Source: a bacterium UBP7_UBA7824
GTDB lineage: Bacteria; UBP7; UBA6624
Direction: 5' to 3'
Length of the DNA stretch: 35,285 nt
NCBI GenBank assembly: GCA_002501535.1
Contig: DLTY01000051.1
Coordinates: forward strand, 537 to 35,821
Positions within the stretch are counted from its first letter, which is position 1, and each line of letters begins with the position of its first letter. The translations under genes were made by a program, and so were the position numbers. Below, in pieces: positions 27,101 through 32,535 of this stretch. The notes beneath the pieces are model-generated. The model did no database searches, had not been told where the DNA came from, and saw only the letters and a list, made by a program, of their open reading frames with translations.

Positions 27101-27561
27101 AGACCTCAAACACAACTTCTCCTGATATGTTTGTTGCATTTAGTACAGCCAATCAGACATTGACCAAGAAAACAACAAACAGAGGAAGAGGTTGGTCAGG
27201 CGCTTCCCAAGTAAACAACAGCGGCTCAGGCGCTTCTCCTCTTTACTTGAGAGTAAGTGCTGATATTTCTGACGATATACTCGCTATATCTTGGGCAGAT
27301 ACAGCTTCTAACTCAACTGAAAGAGTTACTCTTGGATGTACTGATAATATGAATCCAATATGGCAGCTTTCTGATTATTCAATTGGTGATCCTATAGAAA
27401 GCCCAGATGTTCAACATAGCCCTTCTATAGAAATTTTTGGAGACAAAATCTTTACACTCTGGACAGACAACAGAAGAGGTGGTCAAAGCAGTGAAGAAAT
27501 ATTCTTTAAAATATTTGATGGTTCTGATTCGCTGGGCAATTCAACTTCCTGCTTTCAATAG
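15151..27561 (+). CDS. Giant secreted lipoprotein with Ig/PKD-like repeats, cysteine-box modules and sialidase-like segments
   Basis: A single open frame of 4136 codons. Residues 1-21 are a lipoprotein signal peptide (MKKFIK, hydrophobic core, FSAC with C21 as the lipidated residue; Phe at -3 is unusual). Residues about 32-118 resemble a putative-Ig (He_PIG) domain (GLEFDPGTGTLFGIP). A Gly6 linker lies at 458-463. PKD-like modules recur, with cores such as WDFDGD at 1123, WDWDLNYDG near 2029 and YEWDFD near 2135; eight modules between 1909 and 3293 carry a cysteine pair. Four copies of another cysteine-box module lie at 931-983 and 2545-2770. A sialidase-like segment at about 1388-1603 has two Asp-boxes (STDAGATW 1497-1504, SSDQGATW 1564-1571); a second such segment is at 3930-4136. 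No C-terminal autotransporter, LPXTG or type IX sorting signal is evident. Likely a cell-surface or periplasmic binding or adhesion protein; substrate unknown. Confidence 0.85.
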   Translation: MKKFIKSTFCVILFSIIFSACSGGDSQEVGTPAFITGALEPGQVDESYSMTLQANGGSGDLDISLLNQEQLPNGLEFDPGTGTLFGIPVIGTTVELEFEVKDERGKKGYTRLVLRINQGPEVTVAPFAYLLDEEGNRVQVGSVDSRCTEENNETCTSVTDSTTSIDHSVIDLYVEFQESDADDNVVVEWTQVSPSQCRGTVTTNEGQVLLEPFYPLTPATNLQDEEGQIISNQYYSHAVWHAPNLDEDSGCAQTDIPVTLRVRMSDDKGGYTEADINLTVNYVAEFNSPATVTAFEWEDEKADPRNSEIIEPGTFSGGSFNSDDISDDGSGNSNDNNYVWLAAEFQNGNISESENISLVNWNVDLIGENLPFEGVIEIGMPSNSKVGDVANDPSSGLLCTNQPGQQPVFCGRFRPLADRDVQLTSDQYEITVTAQDIFGGVGSTTWLITVSDSGTSNGGGGGGPAFKNSIPSITGSNPQAQITMEVSETTGSTRQVTVSADDSNSDIIRYWWSLDINNPNATPQSCVTDSSNLWGFDNWSWSPDAGFNSLVPDGGSGVVLSNSVVRNPDFNVDNSILKVLDSVNSSAAISNVGFSFGQGQCGGAVAGTTCIRVDNILAFGGANGSTNIPIRLSDDAGTEYTDTFVVSITADTDPLNAPAGNLEISTTLEEDYAISNNARVSIRCAMPISVSVADQIAMQGFLDNGDGTSKNTIVDTDPLQDFSRVCGTSNVTGNPLCDWGHFVVVFPDSGESCSPYAEPDWNSDGCYQRAQITSVDVQAGTLGLDRFLTLDTNDQYQILGCDLGGVFTPYDPNDPNTFGNELDDCDKSDESIVTVVYSSPNVNDPPQITAGPTIADNPIFESPLSAPASDASKTTVSVSIEDADGPGNCAPTWTDPCGTTKYYWTDWKGSNNNSNARAYLTTDAFSGSSTVSVQGSCNRHNQYRPVRISDNSQPGFDTTIVECTQSGNFGNSVATITLADTLTSNYLSSNEAILEHRQWGSYGPSASIESNDGIWAKSGVSGIVWTAPSAELNGVDLWTGETDFRIRVVAIDGTCRYPGILDFPEAQLCDSASASVGVINNVEPSASLTFEILDDTPTNLRVEFDASSSFDLDSGPDDLQYQWDFDGDTNLDLTTLNSTYIHTYTANAPFYDAVLTVWDGISGDSETVRIQVNQAPEVPKIWVYGVDENPANCATCEQGAFTDNALDDFTVLNPIGTNPTEFFNPSPGKFVGFGVGVCDDDALQTLEWDLDYDGVSFFADVIESDVANIDVADPNFIANDTTHCNASGEQNFYQWELNSTNGIDGLGTQMNFGSDYRIAVRVVDEEGATSNLMCLNVYSGSWDAKLCREGDPQSNSEIPLTVGDDEMISGDFGDMDAYPFLPAEGNDSSWSQGQHNIHFTQTGPDEGILHTIWMSSSLEECLGGETQIRYRKGGYLNGNVTWEEAQNISHVTLQGTPVCSSNAEAPNMVIDPVNSDHIIVFFGDDATGDLDIYWVESTDAGATWSSRNSMPGLANSDLRASGQGAQTQPTLTIEPATGGPFDGFWHLSFVEASSGRAKMFHMMSSDQGATWIDGNAYTQRINNSPQVHIRDLSGSISTGMATNEFGPELECWVSDYEDDGGFAAPQPAVCEWNADYDTNITRTGGFGNSNFVEANSCENDNDWSNPGTNTFNNYSYATTGLKRVGARYTDNDGAVGCGVIWVPVNNNQDRPPVSVMRLRNASNSNRAVGELDETNNLSVEAQCAWRVSAFGDNNRGSYDPDGTSFTCEFVQDWDGSSSNWTPDHTVNCNPNSNPAAGTNCAVDLSYSGSVFDAGDNRTRVGMRACSGGPNPGECSPIIWSYLYVDDYQNQAPVVLLRLREDQTESCPMASAGVLDHNLATPSFSVCLDAKASFDREDEIVNFGNGNLDCDSNSIASAGNEPIPSDNGDGTGKCTFREVGDYVVTYDLIDNNGETGSRSLTISVGYGDDPSSDGYQHDINAGNSAPQAVAIVKPFAESVRNVSEYDNTGNASVYLDGRRSVDADGEVVVWDWDLNYDGITFNVDVSGSELNSSVDSTFGNDVPGANYREGIIALRATDNLGGTNIHAVTYRVMPNENEAPQGAISASPFLAGFAPLSVDFSAVAVDTDDATWTDPTDCDGCTYEWDFDVVGGVFTVDSTNESENITFSEEKDYTVGLRITDADGGLSTVITTVIHVGDCPNDGTPCDSSLKNRQPQAYFFISGASGSLGTYDPSGSYFIDFDGSRSDDLDGNINEYQPTCNGGTLSEWSGTSDPTWRCSYDEVNDGTGVKTVTLTVTDDGGLRDDSGDANTILPTDSVRSHTVNLDVYVSDMNQDPMGSIKVTGVYYNHDSQQPVPWNTALSLDADTNMSSGSGISSREIDCNWVHNLAFDNPGMTQETGSCSVAIDGMVTGANLLTVRVLDDESSPSEDVRTVVVYVDEAGPGQQRPVALADYTGSLTVGSSSTTHNVEIDLNNSWDPDNDSLEYRINCGAGQIFDFAVGTCSFPNPVGGPVFETVEYSVCDNGTVGGCGFSVEPLIRDHIEFTDFVIVADGVCATGLFADNVGVRVSNQIGDSDDRTVEVGGCDPTDPVTDIVSNAQINSTSVDIPDGECVAQQFRIGNPIRIEDDNMFAGGPTTTTVTNCTPGSPDVLEFADPLLETVQDGDNARLISLLDTVRVDGGFLGGAMSPAYLVDDGAQIEEVREGNIGSAATAGDNQLQLDAGACADIELNLVRGRQGLVREAGSLTSTFTIDTCGVVGADVITFPEPLRDDYSTNGIIDMNDNIDIEYLTFEIWENRAPIVVAHEENTDWVVPVGGVTSWHSRGEGEDPLYLSWDPDGDSLQYSWECDGTAAGNTSAQNCEFETVGRPAVSLVVSDGDLSGQDNHNIARATNTTPMPILYVDPQTDFLPVVDSLLTSNNIVLVGNSTIDLENQLSNPPWSTTFEWDCGDANAPNISPPFSPGPFTYDLCSYAASNTPLIPYSVGPIELVVNDPHVSPGCLDYFCLAGSTSLNQVPVRNMVNRAPRAAISGPENWDPNANPTNPWIEDHLNWVGTFDVSISSAPSFNGQFSVDLSAHNSVDPDDQGLTYTWDCGNGTGGAGPVHTCTYDDDQANPQVRDGLTDLDNDSNGDMWTVTLTVQDTMGLTDSDTVNVRVIEQLGPQSAIFPSDADSQVNFWEADADPGLADLKSPDAELLDVFADGTYMFPKPLNPLAGTNPGGCPFAELPNCDPTDVLFDSVVHLDASRSLDPYGRNVFVQVDCDWDNDPNNFSIDMSGSTLSTDPLAEPSWFEHVCRTQVSGNTLWNGTDEPDSGDSSTYMAKRNISVRVCETESIASCASAREDVSSFDMTVWRNRIPLAHMTIQDPVFSGDSSRDVDYSARSSWDPDGDPILFGDGAGAIDKDGLANYSGVGDDICPDGTTFCDDKDQVPQWRCDDSGAWPYQTGFGNNKAIWNANEGHRIGVANGDSDLGDQGINGSDSFRCLVSGQGVTFRPSLYLSDGDPSDEGYSLESCIEYSDGGATASTLDEHVCANGNPIHLGGVGNGLTVNNPPVAWIIEQTQGDLFGITPFTISLSADHYDPDGDTLSSGFNSNTGFEWDFHYSRSWFWGGNDDDVLNVNDFNYQADDVSDFDIDSAGVWNFAVRATTQGTHTALVQSDGSGAQCFDEDNQFAPYPCDTGLLNIPQTFWDNGNLAVGSGDCKFGVLDQLTGEMVAEGGVFLLKDEDAAMYNIGQSVEVFAGGQVFVQGSICDVIDIPTSVNGLDGDLSRVYVNWSGALFQPMPIGETFIRNTDDTLTGTEELKTFTVVTDGYIGNLQIPTRHAQSGNILSSGGSVGTVGDTQNDFHASALGQWAAWSVIDSEDQRPDSTVMAQSDNEPFGQYSLFFDSSPPNNPEHTVMFNRFVHTSDDPAIKGVTGQYGGWFNMNYEDQLVGSTQGGTNLANLDSFGFGVAIDSAACSSDALTGVCRNVTTINTGLYPSLADVSKTSNTTSPDMFVAFSTANQTLTKKTTNRGRGWSGASQVNNSGSGASPLYLRVSADISDDILAISWADTASNSTERVTLGCTDNMNPIWQLSDYSIGDPIESPDVQHSPSIEIFGDKIFTLWTDNRRGGQSSEEIFFKIFDGSDSLGNSTSCFQ
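17941..18099 (+). repeat. Cysteine-box module, copy 1 (residues 931-983 of the giant lipoprotein)
   Basis: The pattern is a short beta stretch, G-x-C, a middle part with Arg-x-Arg-Ile-like residues (RPVRISD), a Thr-rich strand ending in a second Cys (TTIVEC), then an ITLADTL-like strand. C937 and C963 are 26 residues apart. It matches the three copies at 22783-23460 in order and spacing of these elements. Confidence 0.5.
22783..23460 (+). repeat. Three further cysteine-box modules (residues about 2545-2770 of the giant lipoprotein)
   Basis: The copies have Cys pairs C2554/C2584, C2611/C2642 and C2724/C2754, spaced 30, 31 and 30. Each reads DG-x-C or AGAC, then a basic strand (VGVRVS, NPIRIE, RQGLVR), a Thr/Val strand with Cys (RTVEVGGC, TTTVTNC, FTIDTC) and a hydrophobic-acidic ending (for example LEFADPL, ITFPEPL). 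Copies two and three are separated by about 60 residues. I do not recognise the domain. Confidence 0.55.
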
Positions 27562-27578
27562 GGGGTAAATGAAATATT

Positions 27579-27603
27579 GGGGAGTGCAGGTTTTGCACTC
27601 CCC
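27579..27603. terminator. Hairpin between the convergent giant lipoprotein gene and gpsA
   Basis: GGGGAGTGCA and TGCACTCCCC form a perfect 10-base-pair stem with a 5-base loop, 17 bases after the giant gene's stop and 7 bases from the gpsA stop. The GC-rich stem stands out in AT-rich DNA. Neither side has a run of T, so it is either a weak bidirectional terminator or a 3'-end stabilising structure. Confidence 0.7.
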
Positions 27604-27610
27604 ATAAACT

Positions 27611-28591
27611 TCATTCAATTTCTGTTTTTTTCGATGGTCTTTGCAGTAAGTCTTTCACTGCATCTTTTACAGTATGTTCTTTATGAATGACATTGTTTAT
27701 TGCACAAGCTAAAGGAATATCTACATTTGTTTTTTCTGACAATTCAATAAGCCCTTTTAAAGTTCTTATTCCTTCACTTTCTCCGGTTAGGTTATCTAAA
27801 GCATCTTCGAGGCTTAAGCCTTTTGCAATTTGATTTCCTAGTTGCCAATTCTTGCTATCTTTTCCTGTTGCTGTAAGTATTAGGTCTCCAAGCCCAGCAA
27901 GACCCCATAAAGTTTCTTTATTAGCGTTGAAGTGCTCAAAAACTCTTGACATTTCAACAAGTGCTCTTGATATCATTGCTGCTCTTGCACTTTTTCCTAA
28001 ATTTGCACCATCAACCATACCTGAACCTATAGCATAAACATTCTTTAATATACCGCCCAGGCTTACACCGAGAATATCATTAGAGTAATAAGTTCTCAAA
28101 GAGCTTGTTTTCATTATTCTCTCTATTGAAGCAGGTCTTTTTTCACCAGCAATTACGGTTGCTGCTGGCATTCCATGGATGATTTCGGTAGCAAAATTAG
28201 GCCCAGAGAGAATGTAAATGTCATTTTTAAGGTAATGATTAAGCCAATTTCCAATTGGATCAAAACCTTCAGGGGATAACCCTTTTGACAAAACGAGAAT
28301 GTCTACATTTGAGTACCGTTTTACAAAATCTTCATTCAGCCACTGTTTGGTAAATTTTGTTGGTACAGCCCAAACTAAAAGATCAGGTTTCCCTAAATCT
28401 TGCTTTTTGCTTGCTGCTTTTATATTTTTTTGCAATTTTAAACCTTTAAACAAAGGGTGTAATTTTGTATTATTGAAAGCTTCAGGATCTTCAAAATTTG
28501 TTGTAAGTATTGTTACATCAGCATTTTGTTTTGCTAAAAGGTTTGAGAAGGCTATCCCCCATGATCCAAATCCAGCTACATGAACTTTCAT
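27611..28591 (-). CDS. gpsA: Glycerol-3-phosphate dehydrogenase [NAD(P)+]
   Basis: Cytosolic enzyme reducing dihydroxyacetone phosphate to sn-glycerol 3-phosphate, the backbone for phospholipids. The 326 residues have the N-terminal dinucleotide fold (GFGSWG at 7-12), LSKGL with K103, the SGPNFATEI block (129-137), the catalytic Lys in GGILKNVYAIGSG (K183), GLAGLGDL (230-237) and the GESEGIRT region near 270-277. Length is typical. The start overlaps the plsY stop by four bases (ATGA), so product and consumer of glycerol 3-phosphate are translated together. Confidence 0.96.
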   Translation of the reverse strand: MKVHVAGFGSWGIAFSNLLAKQNADVTILTTNFEDPEAFNNTKLHPLFKGLKLQKNIKAASKKQDLGKPDLLVWAVPTKFTKQWLNEDFVKRYSNVDILVLSKGLSPEGFDPIGNWLNHYLKNDIYILSGPNFATEIIHGMPAATVIAGEKRPASIERIMKTSSLRTYYSNDILGVSLGGILKNVYAIGSGMVDGANLGKSARAAMISRALVEMSRVFEHFNANKETLWGLAGLGDLILTATGKDSKNWQLGNQIAKGLSLEDALDNLTGESEGIRTLKGLIELSEKTNVDIPLACAINNVIHKEHTVKDAVKDLLQRPSKKTEIE

Positions 28592-29280
28592 TTTATTTGA
28601 TTCTCGGCACCTTGCTTGAGTCTTTTTATATTTTCTCTATGTAGAAACATGACTAAAATGATTATAGGTAATGTTTGAACAAGCACGTATGGAATATAGT
28701 CGTTAGCTCCAAAATAATAATTCCCATTTCCATGGATTATTTTTAAATTTTTCTTAAGGTAAAGATAAGAAGTTAATGGAAGCAAGCAGGTTGAGATGAT
28801 TGATCCAAGGGAAACAAATTTTGATTTTTTAATTGTTATTAGATAAGCAGAAAGACAGATTAGCATGTATTCAAAGTTAAAAAAAATGAATGATCCAAAT
28901 GTTGCTGCAACACCTTTGCCTCCCTTCCACTGCATAAAAGGAGAATAAGCATGACCTAAAACTGCGAAAAGAGGCAAAAGTGAGATTGTTAAATTCATTT
29001 CCTCAGGTTGAGGATTTTCTAATAGCATGTATTTTGAAGTTAGCAAATTGTATGAAACCCAAACACCAAGATAGCCTTTTAGCATATCTAGAAAAAGTGT
29101 GATGTAGCCATACCTTGAACCAAAAGTTCTTCCAACATTTGTTGATCCAATATTTTTTGAACCAAATTGTCGTATATCTTTCTTGAATAATATTTTTCCT
29201 AAAAGGTATCCTGAAGGTATTGAGCCCAGCATGAAAGCTGGCAAAATATAAAACCAATAATCAAACATTGAATTTTCCAT
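28588..29280 (-). CDS. plsY: Acyl-phosphate:glycerol-3-phosphate acyltransferase
   Basis: Inner-membrane enzyme that acylates glycerol 3-phosphate from acyl-phosphate, the first step of phospholipid synthesis. The signatures are PSGYLLGK, FGSKNIGSTNVGR and WKGGKGVAATFG, with about six to seven hydrophobic helices. The frame is open to an ATG at 29340, but that would overlap the divergent peptidase gene and give a non-family N-terminus. The ATG at 29280 (230 residues, beginning MENSMFDYWFY) is preferred, with ATG at 29268 also possible. It is followed by gpsA with ATGA coupling. Confidence 0.93.
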   Translation of the reverse strand: MENSMFDYWFYILPAFMLGSIPSGYLLGKILFKKDIRQFGSKNIGSTNVGRTFGSRYGYITLFLDMLKGYLGVWVSYNLLTSKYMLLENPQPEEMNLTISLLPLFAVLGHAYSPFMQWKGGKGVAATFGSFIFFNFEYMLICLSAYLITIKKSKFVSLGSIISTCLLPLTSYLYLKKNLKIIHGNGNYYFGANDYIPYVLVQTLPIIILVMFLHRENIKRLKQGAENQIK

Positions 29281-29322
29281 TGTTTTTAATATTAATTTAA
29301 ATCTTCTAGAATTTGTATATAG

Positions 29323-30387
29323 ATGTTTGATAAAGTTCAAAAAATAATAAATGATTCAAATTTGGATATTGTTGTCTTCTTAGACCCTGTTCATCTTTTA
29401 TGGTTTGCGGGTTTTTCAGGTTCAACAGGTGCTCTTTTGATTGGTAATTCTGGAGCTGTCTTGGGTGTTGATTTTAGATATCATGAGATAGCTGAGGATT
29501 TAAAAGCCAAAAATATTGATGTTTATTGTGCTCCGACTGGTAATCTTTTGAAAAATACTTTAGATTATTTTTCTGATGAAAAGGTTAAGCGTGTTGGTTA
29601 TCTTTCTTCAAGAAATTCGCAAAGCCAGAAAGAAATGTTAGAAAAAAACTTAAATGCTGAATTGGTTGCCATTGATGAGCAAATTGATTTCATCAGGTCC
29701 ATAAAAAATAAAAATGAAATTACTGGCTTGACAGAAAGCGCCAAACTTAATGCTGATCTTTTCAAACATATTAGAGAAATAGTTAAACCTGGCGTTTCAG
29801 AAAGGGATTTAGCTGCTGAGATTATTTCATATGCTGTAAAGAACGGCGCTTCCAAAATGGCTTTTGAACCAATAGTTGCTTCAGGAAAAAATGCATCTCG
29901 GCCACATGCATCATTTACAGATAAAATTCTTCAACCAGGAGAGCCATTAACCCTTGACTTGGGTGTTTGCTTGGATGGTTGGGCAAGTGACATGACAAGA
30001 ACATGGGTTGTTCCTGGTAAAAAACCAACTGAAAGTCTTGAGAAGGTTTTTGATATTGTGAAAAATGCAAAAAAAGAAGCTGAGGCACATTTGTTTGCTG
30101 GTGTTTCTGGTCATGATCTTGATACATCAGCAAGAGATGTTATAAGTAAATTTGGTTATGGTGACTTTTTTGGACATTCATTGGGTCATGGGATAGGGAG
30201 AGAAGTTCATGAACAGCCACGTTTGGCTCAAAATTCAAAAGATGTTATGCTTGAGGGAATGGCAATAACAATAGAGCCTGGAATTTATATCAAGGATAAA
30301 TATGGAGTAAGAATTGAAGATTCATATATTATTTTTCAAAAAAAGGTTATCAATTTAGGAATTGATGTCTTTTCTGATTTTTTCTAA
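29323..30387 (+). CDS. M24-family metallopeptidase (Xaa-Pro aminopeptidase/dipeptidase-like)
   Basis: Cytosolic dinuclear-metal peptidase of the pita-bread fold, probably cleaving Xaa-Pro bonds. The 354 residues consist of an N-terminal creatinase-like domain (about 1-125) and a C-terminal catalytic domain. The five metal ligands are visible: D212 and D223 (LDLGVCLDGWASDMTRT), H289 (GHSLGHGIGREVHE), E318 (TIEPGIYI) and E332 (GVRIEDSY); H195 in RPHA is the usual proton-shuttle His. The exact class (PepP or PepQ) cannot be settled by eye. It starts 42 bases from the divergent plsY start, without a Shine-Dalgarno; a TAGAAT hexamer lies at 29307-29312. Confidence 0.92.
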   Translation: MFDKVQKIINDSNLDIVVFLDPVHLLWFAGFSGSTGALLIGNSGAVLGVDFRYHEIAEDLKAKNIDVYCAPTGNLLKNTLDYFSDEKVKRVGYLSSRNSQSQKEMLEKNLNAELVAIDEQIDFIRSIKNKNEITGLTESAKLNADLFKHIREIVKPGVSERDLAAEIISYAVKNGASKMAFEPIVASGKNASRPHASFTDKILQPGEPLTLDLGVCLDGWASDMTRTWVVPGKKPTESLEKVFDIVKNAKKEAEAHLFAGVSGHDLDTSARDVISKFGYGDFFGHSLGHGIGREVHEQPRLAQNSKDVMLEGMAITIEPGIYIKDKYGVRIEDSYIIFQKKVINLGIDVFSDFF

Positions 30388-30403
30388 AATATAATATCCT
30401 CTT

Positions 30404-30724
30404 ATGTTGGGTGGAGTTCGTAGGAAATTTGTTATTGAATATAGAAGGCTTTCAGAGCTTCAGGATTTTCAATTTTCAGGTGTCGTATATGAGGAGGATG
30501 GAAAACTGTTTTTTAAACACAGGGATATTTTTGCAAATATGTCAAAAAAAGAATTAGGACAAAATGGACTGAAGTCTTTAGATGACGTTATAAAAAGAAA
30601 ATTTGGCCCGCTTGTAAACAGGAACACAGCAATTTCTGCTGTTGGTTCACTGGATGACATTTTTGACCAATATTTGGCAGTTGCTTTATTGAGGGAAAAG
30701 AAAAGCAGAGTTTCAAATAGATAA
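30404..30724 (+). CDS. Hypothetical protein, 106 residues
   Basis: Basic, soluble-looking protein starting MLGGVRRKFVIEYRRLSEL. There is no signal peptide, membrane helix or known motif that I can identify; the middle (DGKLFFKHRDIF) and the C-terminal helix-like part (DQYLAVALLREKKS) suggest a small alpha/beta fold. It lies between the M24 peptidase (16 bases upstream) and tryptophanase, whose GTG start follows its TAA directly. No Shine-Dalgarno is present, but a perfect TATAAT sits at 30390-30395, eight bases before the ATG. Confidence 0.7.
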   Translation: MLGGVRRKFVIEYRRLSELQDFQFSGVVYEEDGKLFFKHRDIFANMSKKELGQNGLKSLDDVIKRKFGPLVNRNTAISAVGSLDDIFDQYLAVALLREKKSRVSNR

Positions 30725-32095
30725 GTGAGCTCAAATAATCCATCTCCATGGAAGATAAAGGCAGTTGAAGCTATACCTAATCCATCGCCAGAAGAAAGAA
30801 GAAAAGCTTTAATTGATTCAGGCTATAACCTTTTCAATGTCTCATCATCGCTTGTAACAATTGATCTTTTAACCGATTCTGGAACAGGTTCAATGAGCCA
30901 TAATCAGTGGGCTGCTATTCTTTCTGGAGATGAATCTTATGCAGGAAGCCAATCTTTTTACGCTTTAAAGGAAAGTGTAAAAGATTTATTTGGATATAAG
31001 GTTGTTATACCAACACATCAGGGAAGAGCGGCAGAAGATATTTTATTTTCAGCATTTGGAAAAGAAAAAAAGGGCGTAGTTAGCAATCATCTTTTTGACA
31101 CCACTACAGCACATGCCCTTGAATCAGGAATGAATATTTTTTCTTGCCTAGATGAGGGTAATGATGTTTTTGGTGGCAATTTTGATATTGGTTTGCTTGA
31201 GGATCTTTTAAAAAATCAAGATATCGACCTTATTGTTGCAACAGTGACCTGCAATAGTGCAGGCGGTTTGCCTGTTAGTTTAAATAATTTGAAAAAAGTT
31301 AAAAAGGTTGCTGATTCCTATAATGTAAAAATGTGGATTGACATGGCAAGAATTGCTGAGAATAGTTACTTCCAGTACCTGCATGGAGAAGGCAAAAGTC
31401 CTCAAGATTGTGCACTTCAAACTTGTGCACTAAGTGATGGAGCATGGATGAGTTCAAAAAAAGATGGACTTGTTAACATTGGTGGATTTATTGCCTTAAA
31501 AGACAAAAGCGATAAAGAGAAATATGAAAAATTGGTTGAACTGGAAATTTTAAAAGAAGGTTTTATAACATATGGAGGTTTAGCTGGTAGAGATATGAAT
31601 GCTTTGTCTGTTGGTTTACGAGAAGCTTTGGAGCCTAGATATTTAAAGCACCGAATTAATGAAATTAAATTTCTTTATGATCTTTTAACTGACATCGGTG
31701 TTCCTTGTGTTAATCCAGGAGGACATGCAGTTTATGTCGATGCTGGTAAATGGTTAAAACATTTAAAAAATGATGATTTTCCAGCTCAGTCTCTTTCACT
31801 GGCACTTTATTTGGTTGCTGGAATAAGGACTTCTGAAATAGGCAGCTTGTGTGCTGGTAGAGACAACCAAGGTCGACAGATTTCTTGTCCAGGTGAGTAT
31901 TTAAGATTAGCAATTCCACGTAGAACTTATACTAGTGACCATTTTGTATACATAAAACAAGCTTTTGAAATAATTTCTGAAAATAAGGATTCTTTACCTG
32001 TTGTAAAATTTAAAAAGGAGGCAAAAAAGTTAAGACATTTCCAGTCACTTTTTGAAGATTTTTTATGGACACCGTCAAAGTATCTAAATTTATAG
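30725..32095 (+). CDS. tnaA: Tryptophanase (tryptophan indole-lyase)
   Basis: PLP enzyme that splits L-tryptophan to indole, pyruvate and ammonia. The 456 residues align along their length with E. coli TnaA (471). The PLP lysine is K246 in SSKKDG, preceded by DMARIAEN-like DMARIAENSYF near 206. Tryptophanase is preferred over the related tyrosine phenol-lyase because D125 in FDTT matches E. coli Asp137 and H438-F439 in LRHF match His463-Phe464, where the tyrosine enzyme differs. The start is a GTG immediately after the stop of the upstream gene, so translation is probably coupled. No tryptophan permease or TnaC-like leader is seen nearby. Confidence 0.92.
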   Translation: MSSNNPSPWKIKAVEAIPNPSPEERRKALIDSGYNLFNVSSSLVTIDLLTDSGTGSMSHNQWAAILSGDESYAGSQSFYALKESVKDLFGYKVVIPTHQGRAAEDILFSAFGKEKKGVVSNHLFDTTTAHALESGMNIFSCLDEGNDVFGGNFDIGLLEDLLKNQDIDLIVATVTCNSAGGLPVSLNNLKKVKKVADSYNVKMWIDMARIAENSYFQYLHGEGKSPQDCALQTCALSDGAWMSSKKDGLVNIGGFIALKDKSDKEKYEKLVELEILKEGFITYGGLAGRDMNALSVGLREALEPRYLKHRINEIKFLYDLLTDIGVPCVNPGGHAVYVDAGKWLKHLKNDDFPAQSLSLALYLVAGIRTSEIGSLCAGRDNQGRQISCPGEYLRLAIPRRTYTSDHFVYIKQAFEIISENKDSLPVVKFKKEAKKLRHFQSLFEDFLWTPSKYLNL

Positions 32096-32526
32096 ATTGC
32101 GATTCACAGAAGGCTATAGAGCTTTCAATGAATCCCGAAATCCTTGCTGAAGAAATGCCAGGAGTGAAATCTGTTAAGATTTTAAAAAAGAAAGAAAAGA
32201 AGGGTTTTATTATGCAAACAGTTGCTTGGGACGGGGTGCTTGAAGCAGGACCGATTAAAAAAGATTTGAGTTGGGTCGAGGAAGACTCATGGGATGTCAA
32301 AAAAAGAAAGTGCCAGTTTACTCAAATTGAGGGCTCATTTAAGGTGTATAACGGAATCTGGACATTTGAAGATGTTGAAAATGGTTGCGAGTCTTCTATA
32401 TCCTTAGAGTATGACGCAGGAGTTCCATTGGTTGGTCCCCTTATAGACAAGCTCATAAAAAAGGTTGTTATTGAGAATCTTGAAGCTTTGCTTAGCGCTC
32501 TTGAAAAGGTCGCTAAAGATAGTTAA
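32065..32526 (+). CDS. SRPBCC (START/Coq10-like) domain protein
   Basis: The 153 residues have the order of a helix-grip lipid- or ligand-binding fold: a first strand TVKVSKFIDC, a helix with SMNPEILAEEMPGVKSVKIL, strands including GFIMQTVAWDG and KVYNGIWTFEDV, and a long C-terminal amphipathic helix (about 125-151). This matches polyketide-cyclase/Coq10/RatA-type proteins. Whether it binds quinone or acts otherwise cannot be read from the sequence. The start overlaps tnaA by 31 bases, unusually long for this window, but the N-terminal strand is needed for the fold. It ends 9 bases before thiL. Confidence 0.8.
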   Translation: MDTVKVSKFIDCDSQKAIELSMNPEILAEEMPGVKSVKILKKKEKKGFIMQTVAWDGVLEAGPIKKDLSWVEEDSWDVKKRKCQFTQIEGSFKVYNGIWTFEDVENGCESSISLEYDAGVPLVGPLIDKLIKKVVIENLEALLSALEKVAKDS

Positions 32527-32535
32527 AGTTTTTGA

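Noticed and set aside
29281..29340. Upstream ATG for plsY at 29340
   Set aside because: It would overlap the start of the divergent peptidase gene and add 20 polar residues absent from the family.
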